From Pseudomonas psychrophila HA-4 (lineage in GTDB: Bacteria; Pseudomonadota; Gammaproteobacteria; Pseudomonadales; Pseudomonadaceae): 64,000 nucleotides of DNA. The DNA lies in contig NZ_ALJC01000050.1 in the NCBI RefSeq assembly GCF_000282975.1, positions 1 to 64,000 on the forward strand, in the 5' to 3' direction. Shown piece after piece: positions 27,499 through 36,639 of the stretch. The notes below the pieces were generated by a model, which saw only the letters and a list, made by a program, of their open reading frames with translations, searched no databases and was not told the DNA's origin. Position 1 is the first letter of the stretch, and each line of letters starts with the position of its first letter. Both the position numbers and the translations under genes were made by a program.

Positions 27499-28113
27499 AT
27501 GTATCGCCGCGTTGCCTTGCTCGTTCTAAGCCTTGGATTAGGGGCGTGCCAAAGCCCCAACCCTTACACCGCCAGCTCCCTGCCGATGCAACCCGCCCCG
27601 GCGCAAGCGGCCAACACCCTAGACTTGAGCGCCTACCCGGCAGCGCCACGGGACTACGGCCGTTATCAAAGCTGGGCTTGGCTCAATGGCCGACTGCCTG
27701 CGGGCTCGGCATGGGCCGATTCGGCACAAATTGCCGAAGCCGTGAGTAACGCCCTGGACCAGCGCGGATTGCGGCCAGCACGCCCCAACCGTCCAGCAGA
27801 CCTGTGGGTCAGCGCAGATTTACACACAGAAAAACGTCTGCGTCAGGTTCAGGAAGACTATGGTTATGGCGGTATGTACGGCGACCGCTATGGTCGCTAC
27901 GGCAACCAGTACGGCATGTACAACAGCGTACCGGTAGTGCGTACCTACGAAGTTGAAGTGATGGTGGTACGCATCAACTTGTATGACGGGAAAACCGGTC
28001 AACCGGTCTGGAGTTCAAGTGCAGAGACCAGCAGTAAAGGCAGCCTGAGCGAACGCGGTGACGCCCTGCGCGAATCACTGAACAAGGCAGTGCAGGCTTA
28101 TCCTCCCCATTAA
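27499..28113 (+). CDS. DUF4136 lipoprotein, first of a tandem pair
   Basis: A 204-aa predicted lipoprotein: the signal peptide ends in LGLGACQS, with lipidation at the Cys. The body has the DUF4136 pattern ([12 protein letters not shown] near the start, [41 protein letters not shown]). A Tyr/Gly-rich loop ([19 protein letters not shown]) is inserted in the middle. GAGGAG lies 6 nt before the ATG. Function is unknown; the family is found in outer-membrane-associated lipoproteins. A paralogue follows after 28 bp. Confidence 0.87.
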   Translation: MYRRVALLVLSLGLGACQSPNPYTASSLPMQPAPAQAANTLDLSAYPAAPRDYGRYQSWAWLNGRLPAGSAWADSAQIAEAVSNALDQRGLRPARPNRPADLWVSADLHTEKRLRQVQEDYGYGGMYGDRYGRYGNQYGMYNSVPVVRTYEVEVMVVRINLYDGKTGQPVWSSSAETSSKGSLSERGDALRESLNKAVQAYPPH

Positions 28114-28141
28114 GACTGTTTCTTTAAGCGGAGAAATCATC

Positions 28142-28726
28142 ATGTTACGGCGCATTGCGTTATTGGGATTGGCCCTGCTGCTCAGTGCTTGCGAAAGCAT
28201 GCAGGTGACCAACGACTTCAACCCAGCTGTGGATTTCGCCCAGTTCCGAACCTGGGCCTGGAAAGACCCTGCCGTGCAGTACCAACCGAATAACCCGATG
28301 CTCAAAAGTGACCTCACCGAGCAACGGATTATTCAGGCTGTTGGCAGCCAACTGGACCAACGCGGCCTGCGCCCGGTGGCTGCCGGCGCCAAGCCGGACC
28401 TATTTGTGCAGACCTACCTGATTGTTGCCAACCGCCAGGAACAGGTGGTGACTAACTACGGCTATGGCGGCCCATGGGGCGGGCCTTGGGGTGGTTATTG
28501 GGGCGGGCCATGGGAAGGGTATTGGCGCCCGGCGTACAACGAAACCCGCAATGTGATCTATCAGGTGGGCACCCTACAGATCGACCTGACCGACGCCAAA
28601 GACGGCAGGCTAGTCTGGCGTGGCAGCGCTGAAAAAATCCTCAACAACAGCCCGACACCGCAAGAACGCAGCGCGGCCATCCGTGAAGCGGTGACTAAAA
28701 TCCTGAGTAACTACCCACCCAAGTAA
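28142..28726 (+). CDS. DUF4136 lipoprotein, second of a tandem pair
   Basis: A 194-aa predicted lipoprotein with the lipobox LLSACES. It is paralogous to the preceding gene: [52 protein letters not shown]. The central loop here is a Gly/Pro/Trp repeat (GGPWGGPWGGYWGGPWEGYW), unlike the Tyr-rich loop of its neighbour. GGAG sits 8 nt before the ATG. Probably co-transcribed with the first. Function unknown. Confidence 0.87.
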   Translation: MLRRIALLGLALLLSACESMQVTNDFNPAVDFAQFRTWAWKDPAVQYQPNNPMLKSDLTEQRIIQAVGSQLDQRGLRPVAAGAKPDLFVQTYLIVANRQEQVVTNYGYGGPWGGPWGGYWGGPWEGYWRPAYNETRNVIYQVGTLQIDLTDAKDGRLVWRGSAEKILNNSPTPQERSAAIREAVTKILSNYPPK

Positions 28727-28747
28727 GCCTTACAACTTTATAACGGC

Positions 28748-28803
28748 CAACTTACTCACGAAGTATATAAGCAGGATGTATTAATACTTTCGTGAGTAAG
28801 TTG
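28748..28803. repeat. long perfect hairpin between DUF4136 and tadG
   Basis: CAACTTACTCACGAA (28748-28762) is perfectly complementary to TTCGTGAGTAAGTTG (28789-28803), extended by GTAT/ATAC with one bulge. CTTTTC follows. It may terminate the lipoprotein transcript, but its right arm also contains the TTAATACTTTC motif (28780-28799) found before flp and the glycine-rich gene, so a regulatory role at the tadG promoter is possible. Confidence 0.75.
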
Positions 28804-28968
28804 CTTTTCAGGCAATGCCTTGCACCACTTCTCGACTCCTTTTGATTAATTGCTCACACACCCCCGATAAAAGTGGCAACTTGCCAACGCAGCGATCACA
28901 TCTTGGCTACACTCGTTGAAACTTTGGAGCGTTAGCGCTGGGCAATGTCCCAGCATCAGGAGTGCTCG

Positions 28969-30954
28969 ATGTCTCCCCAACTACGCGGCATGCATTTCAA
29001 GGCCCCGCAACAACAACGCGGTGCAATTGGTTTAATGGCGGCACTCACCCTCGGCATGGTGCTGCTCTTTATGTTATTGGTGATCGACAGCGGGCGACTG
29101 TACTTTGAGCAGCGCAAGTTGCAACGGGTAGCAGACATGGCTGCGCTCGAAGCGGTCACTCGGGGGGGCAGTTGTTCTGCGGGTACAGCCACCACCTACG
29201 TTAACGCCAGCGCCACTCGCAACAACTTCACGCCGGGCGGTACTCAAAAAATAAGCCCCACCTGCGGCACCCTGGTGACCGGCACTGATAACTTGCGCAC
29301 CTTCAAAGCCGACGCCAATCAATCCAGTGCTATCCGGGTCATCGCGACCACCACCGTTCACACCAGTGTGGCTGGGGGCTTGTGGAACTTGCTGACAAAA
29401 CAGGGGATTGATCTCGATACCCAATTGACGGCGAGTGCAGTGGCGGCATCACCTAAGGGGTTACTGGCACAACTGACCATAAAAAATACCATCATCACTG
29501 TTACTTCAAGCCAATCAGCGCTACTTAATATTGTCTGGGGGGGGCTGTTAGGAGGAACCCTAAATATCGGAGTTGGGGGCTACCAAGGCCTAGTAGACAG
29601 TCAAATAAATTTATTGAGTTATCTTGACCAGCTCGCTGTTGACTTAAAATTAAACGCTGGAGGATATAACGACGTCCTCAACACAAATCTCCAACTCACA
29701 AAATTAATTGACACTGCAATTACAGTTTTAACTGCCAATGGAACAACCACCAGCATTGCAGTTGACGGCCTAACAAAATTAAAACTCATCGCTGGCAGCA
29801 CTCAAGTCAAGCTAGCCGACATATTAAAACTACAAACAGGGGCCCTGAATTCAGGATTAGATGCAAACATTAACATTTTTCAGCTAGCAGAGGCTTTCGT
29901 ACAATTAGCTAATAAAAATAATGGCATTTCAGCGAGCATCCCCGTCAACATTCCAAACTTAATTAACGGCGGGGTAAAAATTAAGATAATTGAGCCGCCT
30001 CAACTTTCTGCCATTGGCGACCCTGCAAAAGCCAAAGCAAACCCAACGTTACCTGGTAGCCAAATATACGTGCGCACTGCACAAGTTAGGGTTGGTGCAT
30101 CTTTGAGTCTGCCGGTCTTGGATAACCCACTTATCAATGGTGCGCTCGACCAGCTAGTAGGCCCACTTTCAGATACGTTGACCAACTTGCTGAGCCTGAA
30201 CCTGGCAGGCACACTCAAATCTGTTCTATGTTTGGTTTTTTCGTGCGAACAAACAAGTCTTAGGATTTTTTCCGATTCGAAAACTATTAGTGCGGTGATC
30301 GAAATCGGGAGTGCTGACAGCCATGTCACTGACTATTCTTGCTCCAGCACATCTGCCAAGTCACTTACAGCACAAACCAATGCCTCCCTTATAAAGGTCA
30401 AGGTTGGAAGCGTCGCCGATATGGACAGCGCCTTCTCCTCGACTGCCGATGTCAAAGTCAATCCCTTAACCATAGTTGACATTGGCGCAATCACCTGCAC
30501 CGGACTTGTGCTCAAGAATTGCGACCCTAAAACCCGCAAACCATTTTACGGGGGAGGAATAGGTCTAAAAATCGATACTACTATTGGCAGTCTTACTACA
30601 AACCCTGCCCCTCATATTTACCTCCAGCCTCCGGACGTAAAACTCCAGCCGTTGTATTTCCCCCAAAAAACAGAACAACTCGTGGGCAGTCTGAAGTCCA
30701 CCTTAGCCGGTATACAAATTCAGGCCTACAAACCAACCGGCAGCAGTGTTCTAGGAGATCTATTAGTTGGCGTAGGCGATATCCTAAATGGCTTAACAAC
30801 TGCCTTAGGCAATCTTCTAAGTTCGTTGCTGAGCCAGATTGTGGACCCGATATTGGATAACATCCTAAAATTTCTTGGCATTGATCTGAATAAAGTAGAA
30901 GTCGGCGCCAACCTAACTTGCGGTCAAGGCGGACGCGCTCAACTAGTCCTTTGA
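28969..30954 (+). CDS. tadG: TadG-like Flp pilus assembly protein
   Basis: A 661-aa protein with the TadG N-terminal signature: a basic start, QQRGAIGLMAALTLGMVLLFMLLVIDSG membrane segment (key part GAIGLMAALTLGMVL) and YFEQRKLQRVADMAALEAV. The large remainder is predicted to be outside the inner membrane. ATG at 28969 has AGGAG 7 nt upstream; an ATG 24 nt earlier lacks one. From about 29,450 on, the DNA becomes clearly AT-richer with AAA/TTA-type codons, unlike the N-terminal part and the neighbours. It converges with pprA, overlapping it by 12 bp. In P. aeruginosa tadG adjoins pprB/tadD instead. Confidence 0.85.
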   Translation: MSPQLRGMHFKAPQQQRGAIGLMAALTLGMVLLFMLLVIDSGRLYFEQRKLQRVADMAALEAVTRGGSCSAGTATTYVNASATRNNFTPGGTQKISPTCGTLVTGTDNLRTFKADANQSSAIRVIATTTVHTSVAGGLWNLLTKQGIDLDTQLTASAVAASPKGLLAQLTIKNTIITVTSSQSALLNIVWGGLLGGTLNIGVGGYQGLVDSQINLLSYLDQLAVDLKLNAGGYNDVLNTNLQLTKLIDTAITVLTANGTTTSIAVDGLTKLKLIAGSTQVKLADILKLQTGALNSGLDANINIFQLAEAFVQLANKNNGISASIPVNIPNLINGGVKIKIIEPPQLSAIGDPAKAKANPTLPGSQIYVRTAQVRVGASLSLPVLDNPLINGALDQLVGPLSDTLTNLLSLNLAGTLKSVLCLVFSCEQTSLRIFSDSKTISAVIEIGSADSHVTDYSCSSTSAKSLTAQTNASLIKVKVGSVADMDSAFSSTADVKVNPLTIVDIGAITCTGLVLKNCDPKTRKPFYGGGIGLKIDTTIGSLTTNPAPHIYLQPPDVKLQPLYFPQKTEQLVGSLKSTLAGIQIQAYKPTGSSVLGDLLVGVGDILNGLTTALGNLLSSLLSQIVDPILDNILKFLGIDLNKVEVGANLTCGQGGRAQLVL

Positions 30955-33699
30955 CAACCCAGCCTGACCAACCACCGGCAACTCCACGCAAAACCGGGCC
31001 CCGTGCCCGGTATTGCAGACGCTTAACCGCCCGCCCATGTTGTCGATGATGCCGTAGCTCACAGACAACCCCAGCCCCGTGCCCAAACCAATTGGCTTGG
31101 TGGTGAAGAACGGCTCAAAGATCCGTTCCAGCAAACGCGGGTCGATTCCGCCCGCGTTGTCTTCCACCCACAGGCGCACGCAGTTGCCACACGGTTCGGC
31201 ACTCAGGGCAATCCAAGGTTTGAACTCACGGTCGGTTTCGCGCTTGCTCATCAGTGCATCGCGAGCATTGACCAACAGGTTAATCAGCACTTGTTCCAAC
31301 TGGTCGGCGTGGCCGCGAACCAACAATGTGCTCTCCAGATTTTCACTGCGCAACTCAACGCCTTTGCCCCGCATGCCTTCGCCGAGCAAGGCCAGCGTCC
31401 CTTCCAGCGCTTGCACCGGGTTGAACACTTGTTGCTCGACCTCTGAACGGCGGCCAAATACTCGCATGTGGTCGACCACCCGCGCCGCACGTTGAATTTG
31501 TGAGTCGATACGCGAGAGTTTGTCTTGCAAGTAGTCGACCTGCACATCGCCGTTGCTTAGGCGTTTGAGCACATTGACAACGGCCATTCGCATCACGTTC
31601 AGCGGCTGATTGATCTCGTGGGCAAGGCCGGTGGCCATTTCACCCAGGGTGGCCATTTTGGCGCTGTGGGTCAGTTGCTGTTGCGAGCGACGCACCTCGG
31701 TGTTGTCTCGGCCCACGGCCTGTACTTCCAAGAGGTTGCCCTCGGGGTCAAATACGCCTCGATCGGACCACACCCACCAAGCGTATTCACGCCCCGGCAG
31801 TTGCAGGCTGATTTCGGCCGCACTGACCGGGTTTTCCGGGCTTAACCGTGCGATGCGCTGCACAAACGCTTCGCGCTGTTCGGCCGAGAGCCAACTGCCC
31901 AGGTTGATCCCCGCCAGTTGCTCGGTGGTGCATTCCAGGTAATGGGCCAGCGGCTGGTTACCGAAGGTCAGGGTCAAATCAGGCTGGTAACGACAAATCA
32001 TTGCCGGGGAATCTTCGACCAGAATCCGGTAGCGCTCTTCACTGCGCGTGACCCGCTCGGCCGTCTCGGTGGCTTCTGTGACGTCCAGCCACAGCCCGAC
32101 GGCTTCGACCGGCAAACCCACGTCATCGCGCAATAATTTGGCTTCATCCAGCAGCCAGTGATAATTGCCGCTTCGATCACGCAAGCGATAGCGACTACGG
32201 GCGCTGCCATTGCGTAGCAATGTGCGAGTGCGCTCAAAATATTGCTCGCGGTCGTCGGGATGAATCCACTCGATCAGCCCGCCCTCAGTGCTCTCGGCCA
32301 ACGTCCAGCCGAGCAATGGCTGCAAACTGTCGCTAAAGAACTCAGGCAACAACACGCCTTCGTCATAACGCTGCACATAGATCACTGCCGGCGAACTGGC
32401 GATCAAATTATTCAGCCTGGCGTGTGCGGCGTCAGCCTGTAACTGCTGATTTTTAATGTCGCTGATGTCCAACATAAAACCCACAATCCGCCGCTCCGGG
32501 CCGGTGTCCAGCACCTGGCCCTGAACCCGGTACCACGGTGCTGGCTGGGCACTCCGAGGTAGATGCAGCCGTGCGCAGAACAATAACGTTTTGCCATGTT
32601 CCAGCAACTCATTGAAACGGTAGTTCAGTTCGTCGCGATCAACAGGATGAAACAGCGCCAGCCAGGCATCACGTGTCAGCGGCTCCTGCGTCGACAGCAA
32701 GCGGGTGCCCAACTGTGGGGCCAACTGCATGTGTTGAAGGTCCGTGGACCATTCCCACCAACCGGTCCCGAGTAATTCTTGCAAGGCTTGCGTGCGCGCT
32801 TGTTGCTGCTCGTGTTGCTGCCCACGCAACCGGTCCAGCAACGGCCCAGCCAAACCCGCACACACTTGCAGCCAGTCGCTCGTGCTCATCTGCGGACCAT
32901 GTAACGATGCCGGGTAAAAACCCAGCAGCAGCCAAGCCGACAACCCTTGCTGATCGTAGTAAGGCACCAGCACACCGTCGGCATTGCCAAACAGATCGTT
33001 TAGGCGCGGATTGCCGTCACGTTCAACCCGCTGGGGAGACGAGCCGGTGAGCGGGTCAAACAAGCCGCCCAGCATTTGCCCAGCCGTCCAAAGCGTTGGG
33101 GCATCAAACGCATGGTAGGCGCTGTACAGGTACCAACCGGGCTGAGACTCATCACGCAGCGCCAGCGCCATGGAGGGCACGCGTCCATGCTGGGCCAAGT
33201 TTTGCAGCGCTTCATCTGCCACGTCAGACAAGCGCGCAAAACCGCATTGGCGTAATTGTTCGCCCACCCGCAGGGTTAGTTGCGTGCATTGCTCACGGCT
33301 ACGCGCCTGCTGACTGCCGAGCCTTAAATCGCTGATGTCCAGCAGCTGTAACAGCCAGCCATCGGCCTGCGGCTGAACCCAGCCACGGGTGTGCACCACA
33401 CGCAGACCCACGCATTGAAAATCGAGATCAAGGCTTTGGCCGACCCAATCTGCCGGTACCCCTTCAAGCGCCATTGTGCTGCCCGGCACCATGTAATCGA
33501 TCAGTAGACGCGGCGCGCCGTCACCCCGGCCCCGCGTCAAGCCATAACGTTGCAGGCCATGGGTTTCCAAGACGTGCCCTTGATGATCAAGAACCAGTTG
33601 AATACCCGCTTCGGAGCGGGACTGTTGGCCAGATAACCCAGGCTCCCGTTCGCTGGACCGACCCAGTAACCGCTCAAATACCCCGTCACCGCGATTCAA
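30943..33699 (-). CDS. pprA: PAS-domain sensor histidine kinase PprA
   Basis: A 918-aa soluble hybrid-looking but non-hybrid kinase: N-terminal PAS/GAF-like region, several PAS/PAC segments (for example ISDIKNQQLQADAAHARLNNL, then WIHPDDREQYFERTRTLL and DVTEATETAERV), then a HisKA/HATPase core with LAHEINQPLN (H694), DNAGGIDP and FEPFFTTKPIGLGTGLGLS. No membrane segment is evident. It matches PprA, partner of PprB in controlling Tad pili. The start is a TTG overlapping the tadF stop by 4 bases, which implies translational coupling; no good ATG occurs in the first 65 codons. Confidence 0.87.
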   Translation of the reverse strand: MNRGDGVFERLLGRSSEREPGLSGQQSRSEAGIQLVLDHQGHVLETHGLQRYGLTRGRGDGAPRLLIDYMVPGSTMALEGVPADWVGQSLDLDFQCVGLRVVHTRGWVQPQADGWLLQLLDISDLRLGSQQARSREQCTQLTLRVGEQLRQCGFARLSDVADEALQNLAQHGRVPSMALALRDESQPGWYLYSAYHAFDAPTLWTAGQMLGGLFDPLTGSSPQRVERDGNPRLNDLFGNADGVLVPYYDQQGLSAWLLLGFYPASLHGPQMSTSDWLQVCAGLAGPLLDRLRGQQHEQQQARTQALQELLGTGWWEWSTDLQHMQLAPQLGTRLLSTQEPLTRDAWLALFHPVDRDELNYRFNELLEHGKTLLFCARLHLPRSAQPAPWYRVQGQVLDTGPERRIVGFMLDISDIKNQQLQADAAHARLNNLIASSPAVIYVQRYDEGVLLPEFFSDSLQPLLGWTLAESTEGGLIEWIHPDDREQYFERTRTLLRNGSARSRYRLRDRSGNYHWLLDEAKLLRDDVGLPVEAVGLWLDVTEATETAERVTRSEERYRILVEDSPAMICRYQPDLTLTFGNQPLAHYLECTTEQLAGINLGSWLSAEQREAFVQRIARLSPENPVSAAEISLQLPGREYAWWVWSDRGVFDPEGNLLEVQAVGRDNTEVRRSQQQLTHSAKMATLGEMATGLAHEINQPLNVMRMAVVNVLKRLSNGDVQVDYLQDKLSRIDSQIQRAARVVDHMRVFGRRSEVEQQVFNPVQALEGTLALLGEGMRGKGVELRSENLESTLLVRGHADQLEQVLINLLVNARDALMSKRETDREFKPWIALSAEPCGNCVRLWVEDNAGGIDPRLLERIFEPFFTTKPIGLGTGLGLSVSYGIIDNMGGRLSVCNTGHGARFCVELPVVGQAGLSKD

Positions 33700-34142
33700 A
33701 ATTGCAGACTCGACTGGGCTTGCAAATTGTCCGGCAAGCTGGGGACCGTGATACCCGGCAATTTGAGCACTGGCATGATGCTGCTCAACGCGGTGGACGG
33801 AAGTGTGACCGTCACCGTCAGCATTTTGGTCGATATGTTGTACGCCGCAGTTTTCTGCACAGAGCCTCGCACAGCATTCGGTACCCAGGAGAGTTTGTCC
33901 GTCAGCACGTCCGTCGCCACCTTTTCCACTGCCGTTTTGTAGGCTGCATCCGTCAGTGACGTCGGGTCGACAGCCACGCTTCGTCGCACGGCCTCAGCCG
34001 TCGAATTGTTGAATGACTGCATCAGCAACAACGGCAAGCTATAGCTCACAACGCCGTAGAGAACTGCGAAAAAGATCACAAATACCAACGCAAATTCAAT
34101 CGCGACGGCACCTTTTTGCTTCTGAGGAAGGCCTGTTTTCAT
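33696..34142 (-). CDS. tadF: TadF/TadE-like pseudopilin
   Basis: A 148-aa pseudopilin. The motif KGAVAIEFALVFVIFFAVLYGV shows the G/xxxxE prepilin-type cleavage site and hydrophobic helix (key part GAVAIEF). The rest is a small exported domain with AEAVRRSVAVD. It should be processed by the adjacent FppA peptidase. ATG at 34142 fits the short leader; an alternative at 34181 lengthens it by 13 residues. It overlaps pprA and is divergent from fppA, as PA4294 is to PA4295. Confidence 0.83.
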   Translation of the reverse strand: MKTGLPQKQKGAVAIEFALVFVIFFAVLYGVVSYSLPLLLMQSFNNSTAEAVRRSVAVDPTSLTDAAYKTAVEKVATDVLTDKLSWVPNAVRGSVQKTAAYNISTKMLTVTVTLPSTALSSIMPVLKLPGITVPSLPDNLQAQSSLQF

Positions 34143-34213
34143 GACTGCGTCTACCCTGCCAATCGACCGTAATATCATCATAGAATCATTCGTAAAAAAG
34201 GGATGTTTAATAC

Positions 34214-34687
34214 GTGATTCACTTTCTTGTTGTGTTCATGTGGCTCATCGCCTGTGCCGTCCAAGACCTGATCCAGCGCCAGATTGCCAATAGCCTGACC
34301 TTTGGCGCAGCGGCGCTGGCGCTGCTGTACATGCTCATCACGGGCCACACCTGGCTCGGTGCCAGTGCAGGCGAAGGGGGCTGGGCGCTGTTGATTGCAC
34401 TAGTGCTGACCCTGCCCGGCTATGCCTTGAACAAACTGGGCGCAGGCGATGTAAAACTGCTGATTGCCTTGGCGCTGGCAACCGATCGTCAGATGCTGCT
34501 GGGCACCTTTATCGGCGCGGGTTTGGGCGCCGGGCTGTGGTATTGGCTGGCGCCAAAGTTTCGGTCTTTGTGCAATCAACGGCTTAGCCCTCACTGCAAT
34601 AAATCCGTAATGAAAACGTCAAAAAAATTGCCTTTTGCGCCTTTTCTGCTCTTCGGCTTCACGGTAACGAGCGTGTGTATACCCTAG
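34214..34687 (+). CDS. fppA: type IVb (Flp) prepilin peptidase
   Basis: A 157-aa A24-family aspartic prepilin peptidase of the short CpaA/FppA type, without the methylase domain. The catalytic aspartates are in CAVQDLIQRQI near residue 18 and the GxGD motif in LGAGDVKLLIAL. Four or five hydrophobic segments. The start is GTG at 34214, overlapping a TTTAATACGTGATT sequence that resembles the motif near flp. It should cleave Flp, TadF and related pseudopilins. pprB follows after 120 bp. Confidence 0.87.
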   Translation: MIHFLVVFMWLIACAVQDLIQRQIANSLTFGAAALALLYMLITGHTWLGASAGEGGWALLIALVLTLPGYALNKLGAGDVKLLIALALATDRQMLLGTFIGAGLGAGLWYWLAPKFRSLCNQRLSPHCNKSVMKTSKKLPFAPFLLFGFTVTSVCIP

Positions 34688-34807
34688 TCAAAACGTAGGA
34701 CTTATTTGATGTACAGCATGAGAAAGTACGTCTATGTTTTAAAAACCAACCCATTCAACTGAATGGCAAGGACGCCCTAGATTGGCTTGCCAGGCATGGA
34801 GTAACGC

Positions 34808-35587
34808 GTGAACAAGCTCACCTCTCTTGTAAAAGTACTTGTGGTCGACGACCAACCTTTGATCGTCGAAGAACTCAGCGAATTTCTGGAAAGCAGCGGC
34901 TACCGATGTGTGCCTTGCGTCACCAGTCGTGAAGCGATTGCGGCTTTCGTCGCCGATCCCGAGATAGGTCTGGTGTTGTGCGACCTGCACATGCCTGAAA
35001 TGAACGGCATCGAGTTGACTCAGCACCTGCAAAAAATTGCCGGTAAACGCCGCTTGTTTGAAAGCATCCTGCTGACCGGCCGAGCCGATAAACAGGACGT
35101 CATCAAAGCCCTGCGCATTGGTATTGCTGACTACTATCAAAAGCCGGTCGACCTGGACGAATTGCTTGAAGGTATCAAGCGCCAAGATGCGGTATTGCAG
35201 GAGCGTAAAAAAACTGAACATCTGGGCCACCTGAATCAGAAAATGCAGTTTCTAGCCGAGTCTATCGACGGCCTTTATCACGACATGGAGTCCGTGTTGC
35301 GCCCCGAGCAAAACGTGCCTTCCCCACCTCCTGTACAGGTTCAAGTCGAAGGTGAGATCCCACACATATTCAAACAGCTGTCACCGCGCCAACTGGATGT
35401 TGCCAAGCTCGTGGGCAAAGGCCAGACCAACTACCAGATCGCCTGTGACCTGGGCATTACCGAAAACACGGTCAAACTCTACGTGTCGCAAGTATTGCGC
35501 CTGACCCACATGAATAACCGCACACAACTGGCCCTCGCGTTATCACCTAGCGCGTCAAGCCAGCAGCATCGGCAATCTACGCATTAG
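34808..35587 (+). CDS. pprB: response regulator PprB controlling Tad/Flp pili
   Basis: A 259-aa response regulator: a receiver domain (1-125, phospho-acceptor D59 in CDLHMPEMNG, K in YYQKPVDL), a coiled linker and a LuxR-type helix-turn-helix (LSPRQLDVAKLVGKGQTNYQIA, ENTVKLYVSQVLR). In P. aeruginosa PprB activates the flp-tad-rcp genes, the BapA adhesin and CupE fimbriae and produces hyper-adhesive biofilm. GTG start with GGAG 7 nt upstream. The kinase pprA is 1.1 kb away on the other strand. A TTAATAC-type motif before flp, tadG and the glycine-rich gene could be its binding site, but this is inference. Confidence 0.9.
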   Translation: MNKLTSLVKVLVVDDQPLIVEELSEFLESSGYRCVPCVTSREAIAAFVADPEIGLVLCDLHMPEMNGIELTQHLQKIAGKRRLFESILLTGRADKQDVIKALRIGIADYYQKPVDLDELLEGIKRQDAVLQERKKTEHLGHLNQKMQFLAESIDGLYHDMESVLRPEQNVPSPPPVQVQVEGEIPHIFKQLSPRQLDVAKLVGKGQTNYQIACDLGITENTVKLYVSQVLRLTHMNNRTQLALALSPSASSQQHRQSTH

Positions 35588-35603
35588 CGCCACTCCCCCC
35601 GGA

Positions 35604-35630
35604 GGCGCTGCTGCAGTCTGCGGCAGCACC
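35604..35630. repeat. partial REP-like hairpin
   Basis: GCGCTGCTGCAGTCTGCGGC followed by AGCACC folds into an imperfect stem between the convergent pprB and DUF3613 genes. It resembles the core (GCTGCCGCAGGC) of the REP at 60072-60166 and may terminate both transcripts. Confidence 0.5.
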
Positions 35631-35648
35631 TACGGTCAGTTATTCACC

Positions 35649-35915
35649 TCACTCCTGCTTGGCCTTACCACCTTCACTCTGCTTGTAATACTCAGGGATC
35701 GGATGCGTGTAGCTGTCCAGCCAGCGTTGCAGGCTGCGCTCGCGCTCTGCCGAAGTAGCCGTCTGACTCACCGGCGACTGGGCGCGGCCACTGACTTGCA
35801 GTTGCAACCAGTTTTCGGTTTCTTGCTGGTTTTTCGACGATGGCCCAGGCTCGATGGCAAAGGCGCCCAACGGCATGACAGCCAACAACAGACCCACGCG
35901 AATACTCAACTTCAT
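35649..35915 (-). CDS. DUF3613-family exported protein of the tad locus
   Basis: An 88-aa protein with a signal peptide (MKLSIRVGLLLAVMPLGAFA) and a short mature domain containing TENWLQLQVSGRAQS and QRWLDSYTHPIPEYY, the pattern of the DUF3613 family. GGAGG lies 7 nt before the ATG at 35915. It is the last gene of the minus-strand tad operon, 17 bp after tadD, as PA4298 is next to PA4299. Its function in pilus assembly is unknown. Confidence 0.82.
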   Translation of the reverse strand: MKLSIRVGLLLAVMPLGAFAIEPGPSSKNQQETENWLQLQVSGRAQSPVSQTATSAERERSLQRWLDSYTHPIPEYYKQSEGGKAKQE

Positions 35916-35932
35916 GGCATACCTCCACCGCA

Positions 35933-36625
35933 TTATTTGATCGCAGCAACCTGGCTGCTGGATGGCCGGGCTTGGGTTTTAAGAGCCTGCGCCCTGCTCT
36001 GTGCATCACTCACTTGCTCAGGTGTCAGCCCGGCACGTGTCACCAGTTCGGAGGCCTGTTTCCACTGATCCTGATAAATCAGCAAGGTCACTAAATTCAG
36101 TGCCGCCAGTGAGTCCGTCTGCTTGAGTTCCAGGGCAGTCAAAAACTCAAAACGCGCTTCGTTAAGACGCAATTGGTTGAGGTACACCACCCCCAAGTCA
36201 TTGCGTATCTTGTCATCGGTCGGCGCCATCCGCGCCGCCCGCTCCAGGTACGCCACGGCCTGTGTGTTATCGCCTCGCCCTGCAGCCAACTGACCTAAAC
36301 CATGCTCACCTTCAGCGGCCAGGCACGTACCCAGCAACCCGCGATACAACGGCTCGGCCTCACTGCGCCCTAACTGGCGATAGATCCGCGCTTTGCGCAA
36401 CTGCACCTGTGAATAACGCTCCGGCAGGCTTTGCAGGTTGGCCAGGCTGGCGTGCAACTTGCCTTCCTTGGCCATATCGTCTGCCAGGTTCATCGACAGT
36501 TCCTGATCGCCACTCAACTTGGCGCAACTGCCTTCGGTTAAGGACAGCCATGGCGGATTGCTCTGGCCTCCGGTCGCGCACCCGCCCAACAGCAACAACA
36601 CATATACGGCGATGATGGCTTTCAT
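35933..36625 (-). CDS. tadD: TadD pilotin-like TPR lipoprotein
   Basis: A 230-aa lipoprotein: the signal sequence ends in LLLGGCATG. The body consists of TPR-like helical repeats (YSQVQLRKARIYRQLGRSEAE, AYLERAARMAPTDDKIRNDLG in part, LDLGVVYLNQL-type segments). TadD acts as an outer-membrane lipoprotein assisting the RcpA secretin. GGAG precedes the ATG at 36625. It is 14 bp from tadC and shares its operon. Confidence 0.88.
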   Translation of the reverse strand: MKAIIAVYVLLLLGGCATGGQSNPPWLSLTEGSCAKLSGDQELSMNLADDMAKEGKLHASLANLQSLPERYSQVQLRKARIYRQLGRSEAEPLYRGLLGTCLAAEGEHGLGQLAAGRGDNTQAVAYLERAARMAPTDDKIRNDLGVVYLNQLRLNEARFEFLTALELKQTDSLAALNLVTLLIYQDQWKQASELVTRAGLTPEQVSDAQSRAQALKTQARPSSSQVAAIK

Positions 36626-36639
36626 AGACAGACTCCAGG

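Noticed and set aside
28945..28968. Earlier ATG as tadG start
   Set aside because: No ribosome site precedes it, while the ATG at 28969 has AGGAG at good spacing.
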